A stretch of DNA of 64,000 nt from Mytilus californianus (taxonomy: Eukaryota; Mollusca; Bivalvia; Mytilida; Mytilidae). The notes beneath the pieces are model-generated. The model saw only the letters and a list, made by a program, of their open reading frames with translations, was not told the origin of the DNA and searched no databases. The stretch lies in NCBI RefSeq assembly GCF_021869535.1, contig NW_026262668.1:71445558-71509557 (forward strand), in the 5' to 3' direction. The stretch's first letter is position 1. Each line of letters starts with the position of its first letter. This document shows positions 44,655-57,412 of the stretch, piece by piece. The position numbers and the translations under genes were made by a program.

Positions 44655-45000
44655 GATAAAGGCAACAGTAGTATATCGCTGTTCGAAAGTCATAAATCGA
44701 TTGAGAGAAAACAAATCCGGGTCACAAACTAAAACCGAGGGAAACACATCAACTATTAGAGGAAAACAATGAAACAACAGAAACACTGAAGTGAACAAAA
44801 AACAAACGACAATGCAACACACACACAGAAACGAACTATAAGATAACAACTGCCATTTTCCAGACTTGGTACAGAACATTTTGAGAAAAAATGGTGAGTT
44901 GAACCTGGTTTTGTGGCTAGCCAAACCTCGCGCTTTTATGGCAATGTTAAATATATCACAAAAATGACATTATGACATGACAGGAATACAGTACAAATAA
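44655..45000 (-). repeat. Dispersed repeat (family M), copy 2
   Basis: Closely parallels 40080-40440, including ATAAAGGCAACAGTAGTATA and CAGACTTGGTACAGAACATT. The open frame on the minus strand is a repeat translation. Confidence 0.65.
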
Positions 45001-45880
45001 ATGCAAGAACATTCAAGACAGAGAAATACACAAATAAACAATACAATAGTACATTTCGACATGCTTTAAACCTGGTAACTTAGTTTTCATTCTTTATAAA
45101 GTATTAATATTGTGAACCTTCCTCATGGTCTATTATCAGTTTTTTTTCGTTCACAAAGTGTAATAAGCCATACGACTTGGGATATTTTTTAATATAAGTA
45201 ATGCCTTCTCACAGAATTTGTAAAGATAAGAGTTAATTCAGATTCAAACAACTATTTTATTCACACGAAAGTAGAGCAAGAGCTTCATCCAGTTTATGGT
45301 TCTTGGCTTTGTGCGTTCCTGACGCCGGAAGATCCTAAGGTGCGAATCGGACGCATGAGCTTTTCTAGTGTTGGATTCTTTTTCGATACTCTTATATTTA
45401 TATTTTACTTAATATGTACTTAATCGGGAAAGTGCTTATGTACTATCTACTTCAAAATCTTTTTTTGTTGGCGTCTTTGTCAGATTTATTTGTATGTTTT
45501 ATTTTTTTTTTTAAGTCAGTTGTTTTGTATGTTTACACAGTTTTGGTTGCTGGATCCCAATCATTGTCACGCTAACCAATTATGTCTGTTTGGGTTGCTC
45601 ACCCAATTGTGTCAATATAACGGAGCTATAAACAACTGTCACATATGTGTGAGGTTGAGATATCTAAAAAAAACCAGGTTTAACTCACTATTTTCTTCAG
45701 AAAATGCATGTATAAAATCAGGATTTTGACAGTTGTTTTCCACTCGCTCCGTTGTTTTGTTTAGTCGAGGCTTTATTTCATTTTATGGAATTCACCCTTT
45801 TTGAATCATCTTGGAGTTCGGTATTTATATCTATACTGGTTTCATTCATGCTTAATATATTTTATTGATACGCTTTCGAA

Positions 45881-46000
45881 ATGGGAACACGACTTTAAAT
45901 TAAACACAGCAAATAACAGGATATGTGCTTTAGTTTGAGAACTAACTGCAAATCTCATTTGTTAGGATAAAGGAGTAGATACTAGTAAACCAATTTTAAA
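45881..46000 (+). pseudogene. Degenerate ankyrin gene remnant
   Basis: ATGGGAACACGACTTTAAAT aligns with the gene start (MGT kept, then stops). CTGCAAATCTCATTT...GGAGTAGAT further on aligns with the LAADLISKG region. Several in-frame stops and indels. Older than the copies in SD1. Confidence 0.6.
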
Positions 46001-46034
46001 CTGAAATTTGTATGAATGAGGTAGAGTGTAACTA

Positions 46035-46960
46035 TCACTTTAAAAGGCAAGTTAGAAATTTGTTCGATCTTAGTTCTCATTATCAATAAGTCAGATAAGT
46101 AGTGTCATACATTTCCGGCCTTTGAAAAACAGAACTCTTCAACGTTTCATGGGTTCTTCTCGGGACATTTGTGTTGTTCTGTTCGAAAGATAATGTTCTT
46201 GTTAATTATAAAACGAAAACAAACTACAACAAAACAGAGGTACGGTAAAATGTTCTCATTTTCCTCGTAATATAAAAACGATCAGGACATCACGCTACAG
46301 GAGGTTTTTTTTTAAATATTTTAAAACGTTGCAATGCGACCAAATTCCTATTGTACCATCCTCAATTTTATTTTTCCAATGACATTATACGTCATCGGAT
46401 CTCTCTCATTTTCATTAGATATATAAACATTTTATAAAGCTGGATCATAAACTCAAGAACAAAAATCGGGAAAATCGATCTATAATTGAGACAGTTATCA
46501 ATTACAAGTCATAATAAACGAAATTTAATCGGATAAAAGCATTCAATGCGTATAAGTTGAATAAGTTGAAAACACAGCACATATACTAATATTTGCAAAA
46601 ATTGAGACAACCAAATAATTGATAAAAAAAACCCCTTTTAAATGAACATAATTTTGTAAAAGTATTTAATTTTTATTTTTAAACTTGAACTGATTTTTTT
46701 CAAACCGGCACACCGAGTTTAACAGAATGACAATATCTTTGGATTGTAAGTTTCTGTGACTATTTGCTCGTAAAATGTAGATGTTTAATATAGATATAAA
46801 TTCGGGAATGTTTGTCATCGCATAAACTACGGGAAACACTTTGGAAATTCGTGTATTGAAAGTTTTCATCACTATAAGAAATATCCGATGCAGTTTTCTA
46901 AATGGATAAGAAAAGTAAAAAAAAATGTATATGAATATTTCGAACAAAATTGCATATATA
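46035..46960. other. Gene-free stretch
   Basis: Only short AT-rich open frames. Nothing recognised. Confidence 0.4.
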
Positions 46961-47149
46961 CTTCAAATAACAGGATACATTGTTAATAGTATAATTGTTG
47001 TTTCGAGCTAGCTTTTAATTGGCAGGGGGTAAGCGAAGTAAACAAAGTATAGTTTTCGAATCACTAGTTATGGATGGATAGTAGGAGATGCGTACCTTGG
47101 TTACGCACCTGTTCTCGCTCTTTATAGAGTTCATGCAATTCCCTGAGTT

Positions 47150-47465
47150 TTTGTTTGTTAGCTTGATTGGGTTCTCTGTTATCTCGCAATCCATAACAAC
47201 ACGAATATCATTTTATTTAAATTTGCTGTTATCAAATTTTGAAATTATTTTAAATTAAGGATTGTATGTTCCTGATGCACAGCTGTGATTCCTTGTCCGA
47301 GTTTATCTTTACATTTTGTAATAGCCTTTTATCACCATTTTCAACGTTTGGATTAGGTTTTAGACTTTCAAATATTTTGTCCTCCATCATTACTAAAGAG
47401 ACATTAATTGTCAAAGTGCGCATTGTTGTATTACAATTGGTACCGTTAATGTTATTATCTCGTTG
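47150..47465 (+). repeat. Dispersed repeat family R9, copy 3
   Basis: Aligns with 12585-12900 and 13880-14166. It ends GGTACCGTTAATGTTATTAT without interruption, providing the empty site for the MITE at 14169. Confidence 0.65.
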
Positions 47466-48102
47466 CATTCAAGAAGAATAACCCACAGAATTAATTAAGG
47501 CCACAGTAGTTTACCGATGTTAAAATCTCGTGACTCATTTAAGAAGAACCAATTCAAGGTGACAAACAAAAACTAAGGTAATCGAACTAAATCGACAAGG
47601 GTGCGTCTAAAGCGTCAAAAGAGTCCATTACAATCCATGTTTCACCCGCCATGCAAATTCATATTCAGTCAAAATGTCACACTCAGGAATATGTCACAGT
47701 GGGTAAAATTACAGATCAGACGCCTTTACTGGTATGTAACAGCTTAAAATTAAGCAGAGTATTTATGTTACATCAAGAGGTTGCTTATCATGGCTTATGG
47801 TAGATGACATTGAATAGTTAACAAGCTCATTTTGCAGCCAGGTGCAGCTGTTATTTTTTTCTGGTGTAAATTGTTGCAGACTTTTTATTAAGCATGATTT
47901 AAACCCTTAATTTATAGCATTTCGTCAAAGTGAAGTGCTTAAACTGTAAAAACTTAGTGTTTGTCAATGAATAACACCAGTCGTCTATGATATAGTTTAA
48001 TAATTAAGTTTTATTACGATTCAACCAACTGTAACGATTAACTTAAAAGTGAAGCAGGATCTACTTTGAAATTGATATTTCTTTTCATGTTACCCTTGTA
48101 AA

Positions 48103-48165
48103 ATGGGAACTGAATTATGGAACGACAAAGAAAATGACATGCTTGGTTCATTATTTGGGGCTTAA
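48103..48165 (+). pseudogene. Ankyrin gene remnant with early stop (20 codons)
   Basis: Reads MGTELWNDKENDMLGSLFGA then TAA. The intact copies read MGTGISKDKENDKIGAIFEA here. The myristoylation motif is lost (GTELW) and no downstream ankyrin repeat remains in frame. Confidence 0.75.
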
Positions 48166-48169
48166 CATC

Positions 48170-49510
48170 AAGAATGGTGATATGATATAACAATGTTACT
48201 TAACAAGAGAATACAACTCAACTTTATTATAAAGATCAAATCAGTGGGAAATCAAGTGACAAAATATTACCTCCCCTGTCAACACATAAATCTTGGTTCG
48301 TTCAATGTTTGTCTCGTTTTAGCAAGGACGCTATTAATTATAAGTATACAAGATAACGTTCTGGTAAAGAGTTACACTAATATAAGATTGAAATAAAAAC
48401 AAAATGTTCATTATCATTTCTCTCCGTAAATACCGAACGACGAGTACAGCAGGTTATAGGAGATTTGTGAAAAATTGGTTTAAAATGTTGCTATGCGAAA
48501 AAAATCCTAGAGTACCAACTTCAATATATTTTTCTACTGGCTGTATACCTCTCTGGAACACGCCAATTATCCGTACATGTATGCCGTTAGATCAGAGAAG
48601 TTCAGTGGAAAAATTCCAATAGGATCGATTGATATAGAGCAAAGATTTAAAACACTTTTGAAATTAAGTTACTAAGCAAATTCAAACGGAATTTATCCTG
48701 TGGCGTGTTTTATTGGTCTCTTATGTACATCTCCAGAATGTCTTCTGGTGAAGAGTCCAAAAAATGAATCTAGACCTCTTCTGAAGATATTCTGTAGAAG
48801 AAGCAATAGACCAAAAATTCAATTTACCGTATGAATATAGCAGATTTTTTTTCTATGTTGGGTGACATAAATGAAGTTTACGATGATTTATTAGATAATT
48901 AAGATACGTCAATTCTATCTGTAGACATGACTGTAATAGTGTGCTCTGTTTTGGCCTTGATGTAATTATACAATAAGTGTAAAAACAAAGAATTATTTGG
49001 AAGAAATCGCTGGTTCACATTTTTTCTTTATGCTTTCCTAACTTAATTTGGGTAAACAAATCTGGCTTAGAGCTCCGATCATTTAATTTTCAGGAATAAT
49101 CTTAAACTGTGCAAAAATTTGTCAATGTTTGTCTGGTATATGCTCGAAAAGGACATCTTGTCTATCAAACATTTTTGAAGTAACCAAACTGGATTTTTTT
49201 TTAAATGTATATAAAAGATATCGCAGAGTTCTCAAAATCTTTTATCCTTGTGTTCCTTGAGGAAAATTTCGATGGTCAAAACCTTCGGACCACCACAAGG
49301 TATACAAGGTCACGGAGTTTCTCAGACTGTTTATGACTAAATCCGTTGGTTGTGTACTGATTGATTCTTTAGTCTGGGAGAACAAAATTTATTTTAGTGT
49401 TACTTGTAATTATAGCTTTGAACAAACGTTCATTAACTGCAAATACTCTTATTTCTGTGCTTTGGGTCTATTGTCTTAATGTTGTTTTTTGTGTCTCGTA
49501 TCGATCTTTT
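48170..49510. other. Gene-free stretch
   Basis: No ORF of note. An inverted pair lies around 48740 and 48785: CCAGAATGTCTTCTGGTGAA against CTTCTGAAGATATTCTG-like sequence. Otherwise unassigned. Confidence 0.35.
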
Positions 49511-49514
49511 GGGT

Positions 49515-49893
49515 TAATCTAATTGCAACTGATTTTACAGTTTGTTCCTATGTTGTACTGTTACACCACTGTCCCAGTTTAAGGGAGGATTGAGTGCTCA
49601 CAAACATGTTTAACCCTGCCATATTCTTTATGTGCCTCTCCTAAGTCAGGAGCTGTAGTTCAGTGGTTGTCTGTCGACTCATATTTATTTTGGTATATAT
49701 AATTAGGCCGTTAGTTTGTTCGTTTGAATTTTTTCACATTTTTCATGTCGGGGCCTTTTAAAGCCGACAATACGGTATGGGTTTTTGTCATTGTTGAAGG
49801 CCGTACGGTTGCCTATAATTGCTTACATTCACTTCATTTGAAATTGGGTGGATAGTTGCCTCATTGGCAATCATACTACATCTCTTTATTATC
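49515..49893 (+). repeat. Dispersed repeat, copy 3 (empty site)
   Basis: Parallels 1500-2275 from TTACACCACTGTCCCA to TCATTGGCAATCATAC without the 336-bp element. Confidence 0.75.
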
Positions 49894-50127
49894 ATATTAT
49901 ATACCTGACTTTTAAACTCGTGTTTTCCTGAACATGCATGAAATATTTGTTACTGGACGTTAAAAATAGGCAACCAACAATCAATCAATTCAAACTTTTG
50001 TTAAATAAGGATTTAAACATTTAATATATTTTCTTTTGTAGTGGGGTGGGGGACAAGAGGATTTTAGATATGAATATGATGGCCAGGCAAGAGTTGAAAA
50101 AATAGGCATGATTAGCGGCAGATTAAA

Positions 50128-50364
50128 ATGAATAATAAATCCGTAAAAAATCCTCCTGCACCCTCCCCCTCCCCTGAAGATCTTCCCAATGCAAAAAAAC
50201 AGAAATGGACCTCTTCTGGCTCACTACCGAAGAACAAAAAACACGAAAATACTTGTGATAGCAGCAAATATGATATATATGAATGGACAGCTCTTATGTT
50301 TGCAGAAAGGAATGGTCATAGTAATATTGCTCATATGTTGGAGAATACAGAAGAGAATACTTAA
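50128..50364 (+). CDS. Chimeric ORF: unrelated N-terminus fused to the last ankyrin repeat
   Basis: The first 39 codons (MNNKSVKNPPAPSPSPEDLP, then a Lys-rich stretch) come from sequence with no match to the ankyrin cassette. From 50244 (ENTCDSSKYDIYEWTALMFA) it is the 3' third of ankyrin copy 2, joined in frame at the left edge of SD1. Two residues differ from copy 2 in the last repeat (Glu for Gly, Phe for Tyr) and Met for Ile near the end. The ankyrin promoter is absent. It is open for 78 codons, but expression is doubtful and it is best viewed as a duplication by-product. Confidence 0.45.
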   Translation: MNNKSVKNPPAPSPSPEDLPNAKKQKWTSSGSLPKNKKHENTCDSSKYDIYEWTALMFAERNGHSNIAHMLENTEENT

Positions 50365-50757
50365 TCGTTAATAAAAGAAGATGTAAGGCAAAAATCAGTC
50401 AACTCATTAAAAACAGAACATCTCGTTACTGACTTACGGCTTTAAAGATCTGTTTGTCATTTTTCTAGCCTTCATCTGAAAAATGAACAGGAATGTATTT
50501 CGTAAGGTCACACATTGTGAATGGAAATAAAAGGAGATGTAACACAGCTCAAACACAACAAAAACAGATAAGACAGTATTTTCCTTTGGAAATTTGCGAT
50601 ATTCTTCACAAAATTGAACTAGTAGGTTATTCAGAGCCACACCTTTCTGATTGTCATATATTTGTAATAAGTATAAAAATAAAATCTATGTTTTTAAATA
50701 CAAGTTATAAATAAAGATTTTTTTTATAGCTTTACCAATGTTATATTTGTTATATTC

Positions 50758-51430
50758 ACAATTTATATCTTGATATAATGCCTCATATCTTGACTGACAT
50801 CTAGAAATTGACAATGAGGGTCGGTTGGAATTTGATTCGACTGTCATACAAGTGAGAGGTTTAGCTAGCTTAAAAACCAGGTTCAATCCACCATTTTCTA
50901 CATAAGAAAATGCCTGTACCAGGTTAGGAATATGACAGTTGTTATCCATTCGTTTGATGTGTTTGAACTTTTGATTTTGCCATTTGATTGGGGACTTTCC
51001 TTTTTGAATTTTCCTCGGAGTTCAGTATTTTTGTGATTTTACTTTTTGGGAACGAAACTTTACGACAAAGGAGATGATTTCTATTATGCAGCATCCCAGC
51101 AGCGCTTGTATATGGAGTATATATATCACAGTTGATACGATATTCAAGAGCTTATATTTCCTATCATGATTCCTTGATAGAGAGTTGCTCTTTACAAGGA
51201 AGCTATTGAACCAAGAGTTCAAAATGATGAATCGAAATCATTCCATCGAAAATTTTAAAGACGCAATCACGAGTTGGTTGACCGTAATTGATTTCTGTTT
51301 CACAGATGTCGACAGATATGTTCCAATTGTGGTAACCACAATCCCGTCGTCTTTTCGTCAAATGTGATCTACAGAATTAGACTTATCAACGGGGTTGTAT
51401 TTACATGAACAACATGACTGGTAGCACTAG
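50758..51430 (+). mobile_element. Retroelement 3' fragment split by a repeat (SD1 copy)
   Basis: Duplicate of 32110-32790 with the same nested insertion. Confidence 0.7.
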
Positions 51431-51768
51431 TAGAACAAAACCTTTCTACAATTATGTAACCCTCTTACCTTTTTTTCAAAACACAAAATCTGTTTTTCTC
51501 AACCTTTTTTGAATTGTTCGTTATAAAGGTCAGTATGAAAAGCGGGGCTGTTATCCTTAAGGTGCAACATTTAACAACCATGGGTATTTACCAATATGTA
51601 GTAAATATACCTCACTTTGGTCTCTGAAAGGTCATTATTTTTTATTTTCTAAATATAAGTAACTCCCTTCTACGCTTATAGCAATTTGTTTAGATTTAAA
51701 TAACTATTGCAATTCATATATGGCAAGAAGTTCATTGATACCTTTTAAAATTTATTGGTTAAGTCTTG

Positions 51769-51880
51769 GATAGCAAATATGATATATATGGATGGACAAC
51801 TCTTATGTATGCAGAAAAGAATGGTCATAGTAACATTGCTAATATTTTGGAGAAAACATAAGAGAATTGTTAATTGAAAG
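51769..51880 (+). pseudogene. Ankyrin gene deletion pseudogene (SD1 copy)
   Basis: Duplicate of 33126-33236 with the same leader-to-last-repeat junction. Confidence 0.85.
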
Positions 51881-52324
51881 TGTTAATAAAAGGAGATGTG
51901 AGGCAGAAAACACTCAACGCATTACATACAAAACATACATCTTTTTGTTGAATGGCAACTAAAAATACGGCTTAAAAGATTTTGTTGATAATTTTTTTAC
52001 TATATTGTCCAGTACAAATTTACGATATTCATCTCAAAATGCAACTGGTATGTCTTTCAAAACCACAACTACCTGATTGTCAAACATGTCTTGTTAAATG
52101 TTGTAATAGTTATAAAAATGAAATGTGTGTTTATTACATAGATAGTAAAAATATATTTGTATGAAAGAAATATGTGTTATCTGTTTAAAAACTAAAGATA
52201 TGAACATAAAACCAAATATACATGTGTCCTATAATAAGGAAATACTAATAATGATAAAGATCTATAAATAAAGATTTCTTCACAGCTTGAGCAACGTGAT
52301 GTTTGTTATTTTCACAATTTATAT

Positions 52325-52515
52325 GAAACAAAATGAAAACAACACGTTATAAATTATATGTGTCCGAAGCGCTTTTCTGGATTGACTTTCATCAGGAACA
52401 TTCAAAGCCATATATTTGAAAGCCAAGGATGAATAAGAACCGAAACAGTTGAAGAGCTACATGATTAAAAAGGACATACAAAAATGGTCAACTTTGCCTG
52501 AGGAAGTTGAAACCT
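52325..52515 (+). repeat. Family S repeat (SD1 copy)
   Basis: Duplicate of 33668-33872. Confidence 0.65.
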
Positions 52516-53290
52516 TATATCTTGATATTGTGCCTCTGATCTTGACAATCATCTTGAAATTGTCAATTAGGGTCGGCTGAAAAAAGTTTTAAGGGAGAGG
52601 AGATGGTTTCAGCTTCCAAATTGTGAACTTTCCATCTCTATTTAGCAACATTCCAGCATATCAAGGCCTGCATATGGAGTATATACATTCAAGTTGATTC
52701 GATATTCAAGAGCTTGCATTCCCTATCGTGATTTCCTTGATAAAGGGTTAGTATTTACAAGGAAGCTTTTAAACCACGAATTCCAAATTGTGAAATTGAA
52801 ATCATCCATTCGAAAATTTTACGGACGTCATCACGAGTTGGTTGACCGCAATGTCTGTTTCACAGAGGACGAATGTTACAATTGTCGTAACCATAATCCC
52901 GTCCTCTGGTCCTTGAATGTGACCTACCGAATTAGTCCTGTCACTAGGTTTGTACTTACATGAGCAGCCCGACGGGTGTCACATGTGAAGCAGAATCTGC
53001 TTACATTTCCGGAGCACATGAGATGACCCCCGGTTTTTGGTGGGGTTCGCGTTGTTCAGGCTTTACTTTTTGTTGTGATTACTGTTACTTGTTTTTAGGT
53101 CGTTTTTCCTTTTTTTTGCCGTGGCATCGTCAGTTCCTTTTAATTGTATCTTTTGCATTTTTTAATCAGTACCAAAAGGAGACTGATATGTTAGCGTGTA
53201 AGTCCGACAGTGTCAAAAAGCTGGGAACTTAATGTATTGGTTTGTGTGTCTGTCGATTTGTAACGTTCCACCTCAATTATTGGTTAAATT
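52515..53290 (+). mobile_element. Retroelement 3' fragment (SD1 copy)
   Basis: Duplicate of 33872-34640. The C-terminal frame 52694-52963 remains open with DFLDKGLVFTRKLLNHEFQI and KFYGRHHELVDRN. Confidence 0.7.
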
Positions 53291-54575
53291 TAAGGTTTTT
53301 GGTCTTTCGGTTTTAAGTTATAAAATAGCAACTGTCAACAGAACATATCATATTGTTTTGCCTGTTTATGTCTTTAAAAAATATCATTTGAATGCATATC
53401 GATAAATTAGTACAGTTCATAATATTTTTCAGTCCGCAACAAACTACACATCATACATGAAACTGTTAATGTCTTGCGGTTGTTTCATATGTTTATATCA
53501 TGAAATAATTAATATGATGAGATTTGAGATATATACGTCAATGAGAGAACATCTATTTAGAAGTATGTTTAAATTGACTGAAATCCGGAACTTTTCCATA
53601 ATAAGTGGACATGATATTAAAATGCAATTTCATCAAAGTATGTGCAACGTTAACATATGTAAAAAATCTTGATCTGTAATAACCTTGAATTACTATCTAA
53701 GCAAAACTGCATTCCACTACGGTCAATCATCAAGGTAAAATTTTCTATACTTCAAATAACATAGGTTAACAGAATGCTTAAAAAATGTATAATTGTGGGT
53801 TGGAATTAACTTTAAATCAGTGAGGTTACCGATGTAAACGGAGTATTTAGTGTGTCACCTTAATTGCTTTAAGTATTACATTTTCTCAACTCACCATTAA
53901 TCCTATACATTCCAGAACAATAAATCACAAATATAAACAATACATTCAGTAGTTTGTTTTGCATGTAAGATCAAGAGGGTGCTCATCGTGGCTTACATTT
54001 CCAAGGATGATATTATCTACCATAACATGCCAATATTGCAGCTATGTTTTTTTTCAGATGACAATTGTTGTAAGAGTTATCATTACGGCTGATTTAACTC
54101 CAAGCTTTTTAGAAGTTAGGCTAAGTGAAGTGTAATCTATATTGTTATTTCTAACCACTTTTATTTGTATTGCATTGCTCTAATAAATGCGGCGCATTTC
54201 TGAAACATCTTCCTTAATTGATAATGCAATTTTGCATTATATGGACATTTACAACTAGATGGTCCTCAAAGAAAATCCGAGTAAAAATCTTTCTACAATT
54301 ATGTAAAACCCTTATTTTTTTCAAAATTCGTATTCAGTCGTCTAAATATTTTTTAAACTGTGCGTTAAAATGGTCAATATAAAAAAACACCGAAGGCAGG
54401 GAGGCTGATATCCTGAAGGTCTAACAGTTTACAACCATGGGCATTTACCAATTGTTAGTAAATTTACCCCACACTTGGACTCTGAAATGTCATTATCCTT
54501 TAATTTGCTGAATAGAGTATAGCTCCCTCCTACGTTTATAGCAGTTCCTATTGTGTCGATATTGTTATGTAAAGT

Positions 54576-54627
54576 ACGTGAGTATCGGTAGTGTCAGCAA
54601 TGACGTATCCATCAGACTTGTATAAAT
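54576..54627 (+). promoter_or_regulatory. Ankyrin copy 4 upstream module (SD1 copy)
   Basis: ACGTGA (54576-54581), GTCAGCAATGACGTA (to 54607) and TATAAAT (54621-54627). Intact as in copy 3, although the gene behind it lacks an ATG. Confidence 0.5.
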
Positions 54628-54719
54628 TAGATTTTCATTAAGATTCGAATAAATATTTACGTAAAGTCTAGCAAGAGGGTCATTGATACCTTTTATATTT
54701 ATTTGTTAAGACTTCCAAA

Positions 54720-55076
54720 ATAGGAACCGGAATCAGTACCGACAAAGAAAATGACAGAACTGGCGCAATATTCGAGGCTATACGACACGAAAGGTTTCCG
54801 CTGGCTGCAAATCTCATTTCAAAAGGTTCAGGAGTAGACTGCATCAACTACTTTGGTAGCACACCACTAATAGAAACATGTAAGCACCGCAGGAATTCAA
54901 CCAGGAAAAGGAGTTTAGTGGAATGTGACCGAGAGTCTTTTGTTAGATTCCTTATCGAAAATAATTGTGATAGCAACAAATATGATATATATGGATGGAC
55001 AGCTCTTATGTATGCGGAAAAGAATGGTCATAGCATAATTGCTCATATTTTGGAGAAATCAGAAGAGAATGATTAA
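54720..55076 (+). pseudogene. Ankyrin gene copy 4, full-length frame but ATG changed to ATA
   Basis: The SD1 duplicate of copy 3 is open over all 118 codons, with the ankyrin cores and RRNS insert intact. The first codon reads ATA (54720-54722) where all paralogues have ATG. The next in-frame ATG is Met97, inside the last repeat, so no ankyrin fold could be made by normal initiation. Other differences from copy 3 are few (Asn31 for Asp, Ser37 for Thr). Either a very young pseudogene, a sequencing error at one base, or use of a non-AUG start. AATAAA at 55088-55093. Confidence 0.8.
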
Positions 55077-55788
55077 TCGGAAGTGTTAATAAAAGGAAAT
55101 GTGAGACATAAAACAGGTAACCTAATAAAAATAGAAAAGACATGTCGTTGATGAACGACAACTTAAACTACGACTTGAAAGATGTTTTAGCAATTTGTTG
55201 TGGATATTCATCTGAAAATTAAACCGATAGGTCATCTCAAACGACACCCGTTCTGAATGTAAATAAAAGGAGGTGTGACATAGCTCTAACCAAACAAAAA
55301 AAGAGGAGATAATATCTTCCTTTCGAAATTTGAGGCTCTAATCTCAAAATTGATATTGTAGGTCAATCCAAGCTACAACTATCTGTTTGTCAAATATGTC
55401 ATGTCAAACTTTGTAAAATGAAATGTATGTTCATTAACAAATATATTGTTTTAAAATGTATACGTGTATAAAAAGAAATATATGGTCATAGAACTTATTA
55501 TATTAATATAACATTAGATATATATTTATGCTCCTGTGATAAAAAAAAATAAAGATAAAAAAAATATTTACAAATAAAGAATTTTTATGGCTGTATCAAT
55601 GTAATCTTTTTATCTGCACAATTACATCAGTGCCAAAAGTAAATGACACGTAACCTTTTGTGTCCAACTAGGTTAGGCAGTAAGTGTTTTGGTTTGGACT
55701 TGGCACGTTCCAATTTAAAGATTTGGTTACATTTCATATTATTTTGTTTTGGTGTAAGGCAATTGTAATATCACAATATAATTACAGT

Positions 55789-55876
55789 CGAACCTCGTTG
55801 TGTTGAAGTCGAAGGGACCGGACCAAAGTATTCGACTCATCCGAGGTTCGACTCATCCGAGGTCGAGTGTGTCGTC
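55789..55876. mobile_element. DNA-transposon end remnant (SD1 copy)
   Basis: Duplicate of 37133-37220. Confidence 0.4.
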
Positions 55877-56362
55877 ATAAAAATAGGAATGCATAAAATA
55901 CGGTATGAGATTTGCGTAAACTAGATACTTTGAACAGTGTGCCTTTTTTCGATAAGACACTTTATGATTGTGTATTTAATCTCCATTTGTGGTCCTTCAT
56001 AATAATTAAACATCCAAGTACAGATATAAATCATGCACAAATAAAATCAACAGTCTACACAAATATTAACAAAGGTCAGTCACTATAAATTATGAAATCA
56101 TCGCGCAACGAAATAAGGTCTGAACGGTCTCTGATGAGGTCGTCTGTTTTACATTCAATTATCATGAATTTATCATAATTGTCTTAATCCTTTAATTTAT
56201 TGTAATTAATGAGTTTTAATTCTAACGATTCATTTAATCTCGGCTTGGGTCATTTAAATTCGTTTCGTTTTTATCTCGTGTGAAATATGTTCAACACACA
56301 AACGTTCCGCTTGAACGATCAACAAAGGTGTTAATTACCGGCCACCATAAACATGTCATCTT

Positions 56363-57412
56363 AGTATATGTAAGAGAATGATAATCCCTTTCTTCATGAA
56401 TAAGTACGAGCGTTAGCGAGTACTTATCATGAAGTAAGGGATTATCATTCTCTTACAAACTTAGAATATTGTAAAGTGCTCAAGGCTCAAATTATCTATC
56501 AATTAGTTTCATTGTCAGTGCAATGTTTATAATTGATGCATGACTTCCCTTTTCGGCATGTCATTTATGGATTAGTTTTAGTGATGTGAGGACTTTCTTA
56601 TCATTTGGGAAATATTTAAAAAAAAAATGCGTTATAGATATTAGGTGACATAACAGTAGAAAGAAAAGATAGGAATTGTATGTTTCATGATTGTGAGTAT
56701 GAATGTAAATCATGTAATATTTTAGTGAGGAATTATCCTTTTTTTTATTTACAGTTTAAATCAATTTATACATTTGAGTTACAACTAAGTTTTATTTCAC
56801 AGCCAATAATTTGGTCCGGCTTTTTACATCAAATACTGTTTCATTATGTCAGGGAAATGTTCAAAAATAATGCACTTTAAAGTTTTTAATATGTTCAAAA
56901 CTAAATTCCTGGTTTTTTTTTATCGGAATACATGTATTGGAAATAACTATTCTCCCCAACCGATGATCAAGTAATCAAAGTTATGGAAAGCTAAAAATTT
57001 AGGTTATTTTTTATCTGAAAGATTTTTTTCCTTTTTTTTGCATTGCTTTGGTATTGTTTAATAGTAATTTGAAGTTATTAATATTTTCATAATAACATTC
57101 ACGGTACCAATTTTACTGCACTAATAAACTTCAACTTATTTTGAGATTTTTGTTTGTTTCACAATTCAACTTTTAGTCAGTTTCAATCACTTTGTGATAA
57201 ATCCTTTCAATCTGATAAATGTGCTTCGGGGCAGTTGTAACTCATTTATAGAAACTCTTTGTTTTGAACTGTAAATAGAATCAAATAATAGGATAATCCC
57301 TTACTAAGAACATGATTCACTTTCATTCTTCACAATTAAGAGGCATCCAATCCTACAATTTCATTGGTCGAGAGTACTTTGCTATATTCTAAGTATATGT
57401 AAGAGAATGATA
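56363..57412. mobile_element. Compound foldback/TIR element, copy A
   Basis: An identical 21-bp sequence begins at 56363 and at 57392, bracketing the element. Inside are an 87-bp hairpin (56370-56456, arms with TAATCCCTTTCTTCATGA) and a body with inverted ends (CTTAGAATATTGTAAAGTGC at about 56459 and its near reverse complement at 57371-57394). The open frame at 56680-56880 has no recognisable product. Confidence 0.65.

Larger units (their letters stand above)
44170..46030 (+). repeat. Ankyrin cassette, unit 7 (old, degraded, invaded)
   Basis: A weak match to the upstream block (GTAATTTAAGAGACTGCATACCATGG at about 44223) is followed by family M (44655-45000), a family S fragment (about 45299), another repeat (about 45630-45835) and the gene remnant at 45881. 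Confidence 0.5.
46965..48700 (+). repeat. Ankyrin cassette, unit 8 (degraded, interrupted)
   Basis: CTTCAAATAACAGGATACA and GAAGTAAACAAAGTATAG match the unit start. Other repeats occupy about 47100-47700 (family R9 copy at 47150-47465, then a family M fragment at 47495). The unit resumes at TTACATCAAGAGGTTGCTTA (about 47766) and reaches a broken gene at 48103. Confidence 0.55.
50244..56150 (+). repeat. Segmental duplication SD1, right copy
   Basis: Near-identical to 31601-37501, including the nested repeat in the retroelement (32186-32404 matches about 50830-51048), the deletion pseudogene and a full ankyrin cassette. Sharing of these nested events shows the duplication came after them. Confidence 0.9.

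Noticed and set aside
25012..55076. CRISPR array, prophage or bacterial operon interpretation
   Set aside because: No regular spacer-repeat structure, no bacterial genes, and clear GT-AG introns and poly(A) signals. The sequence is animal.
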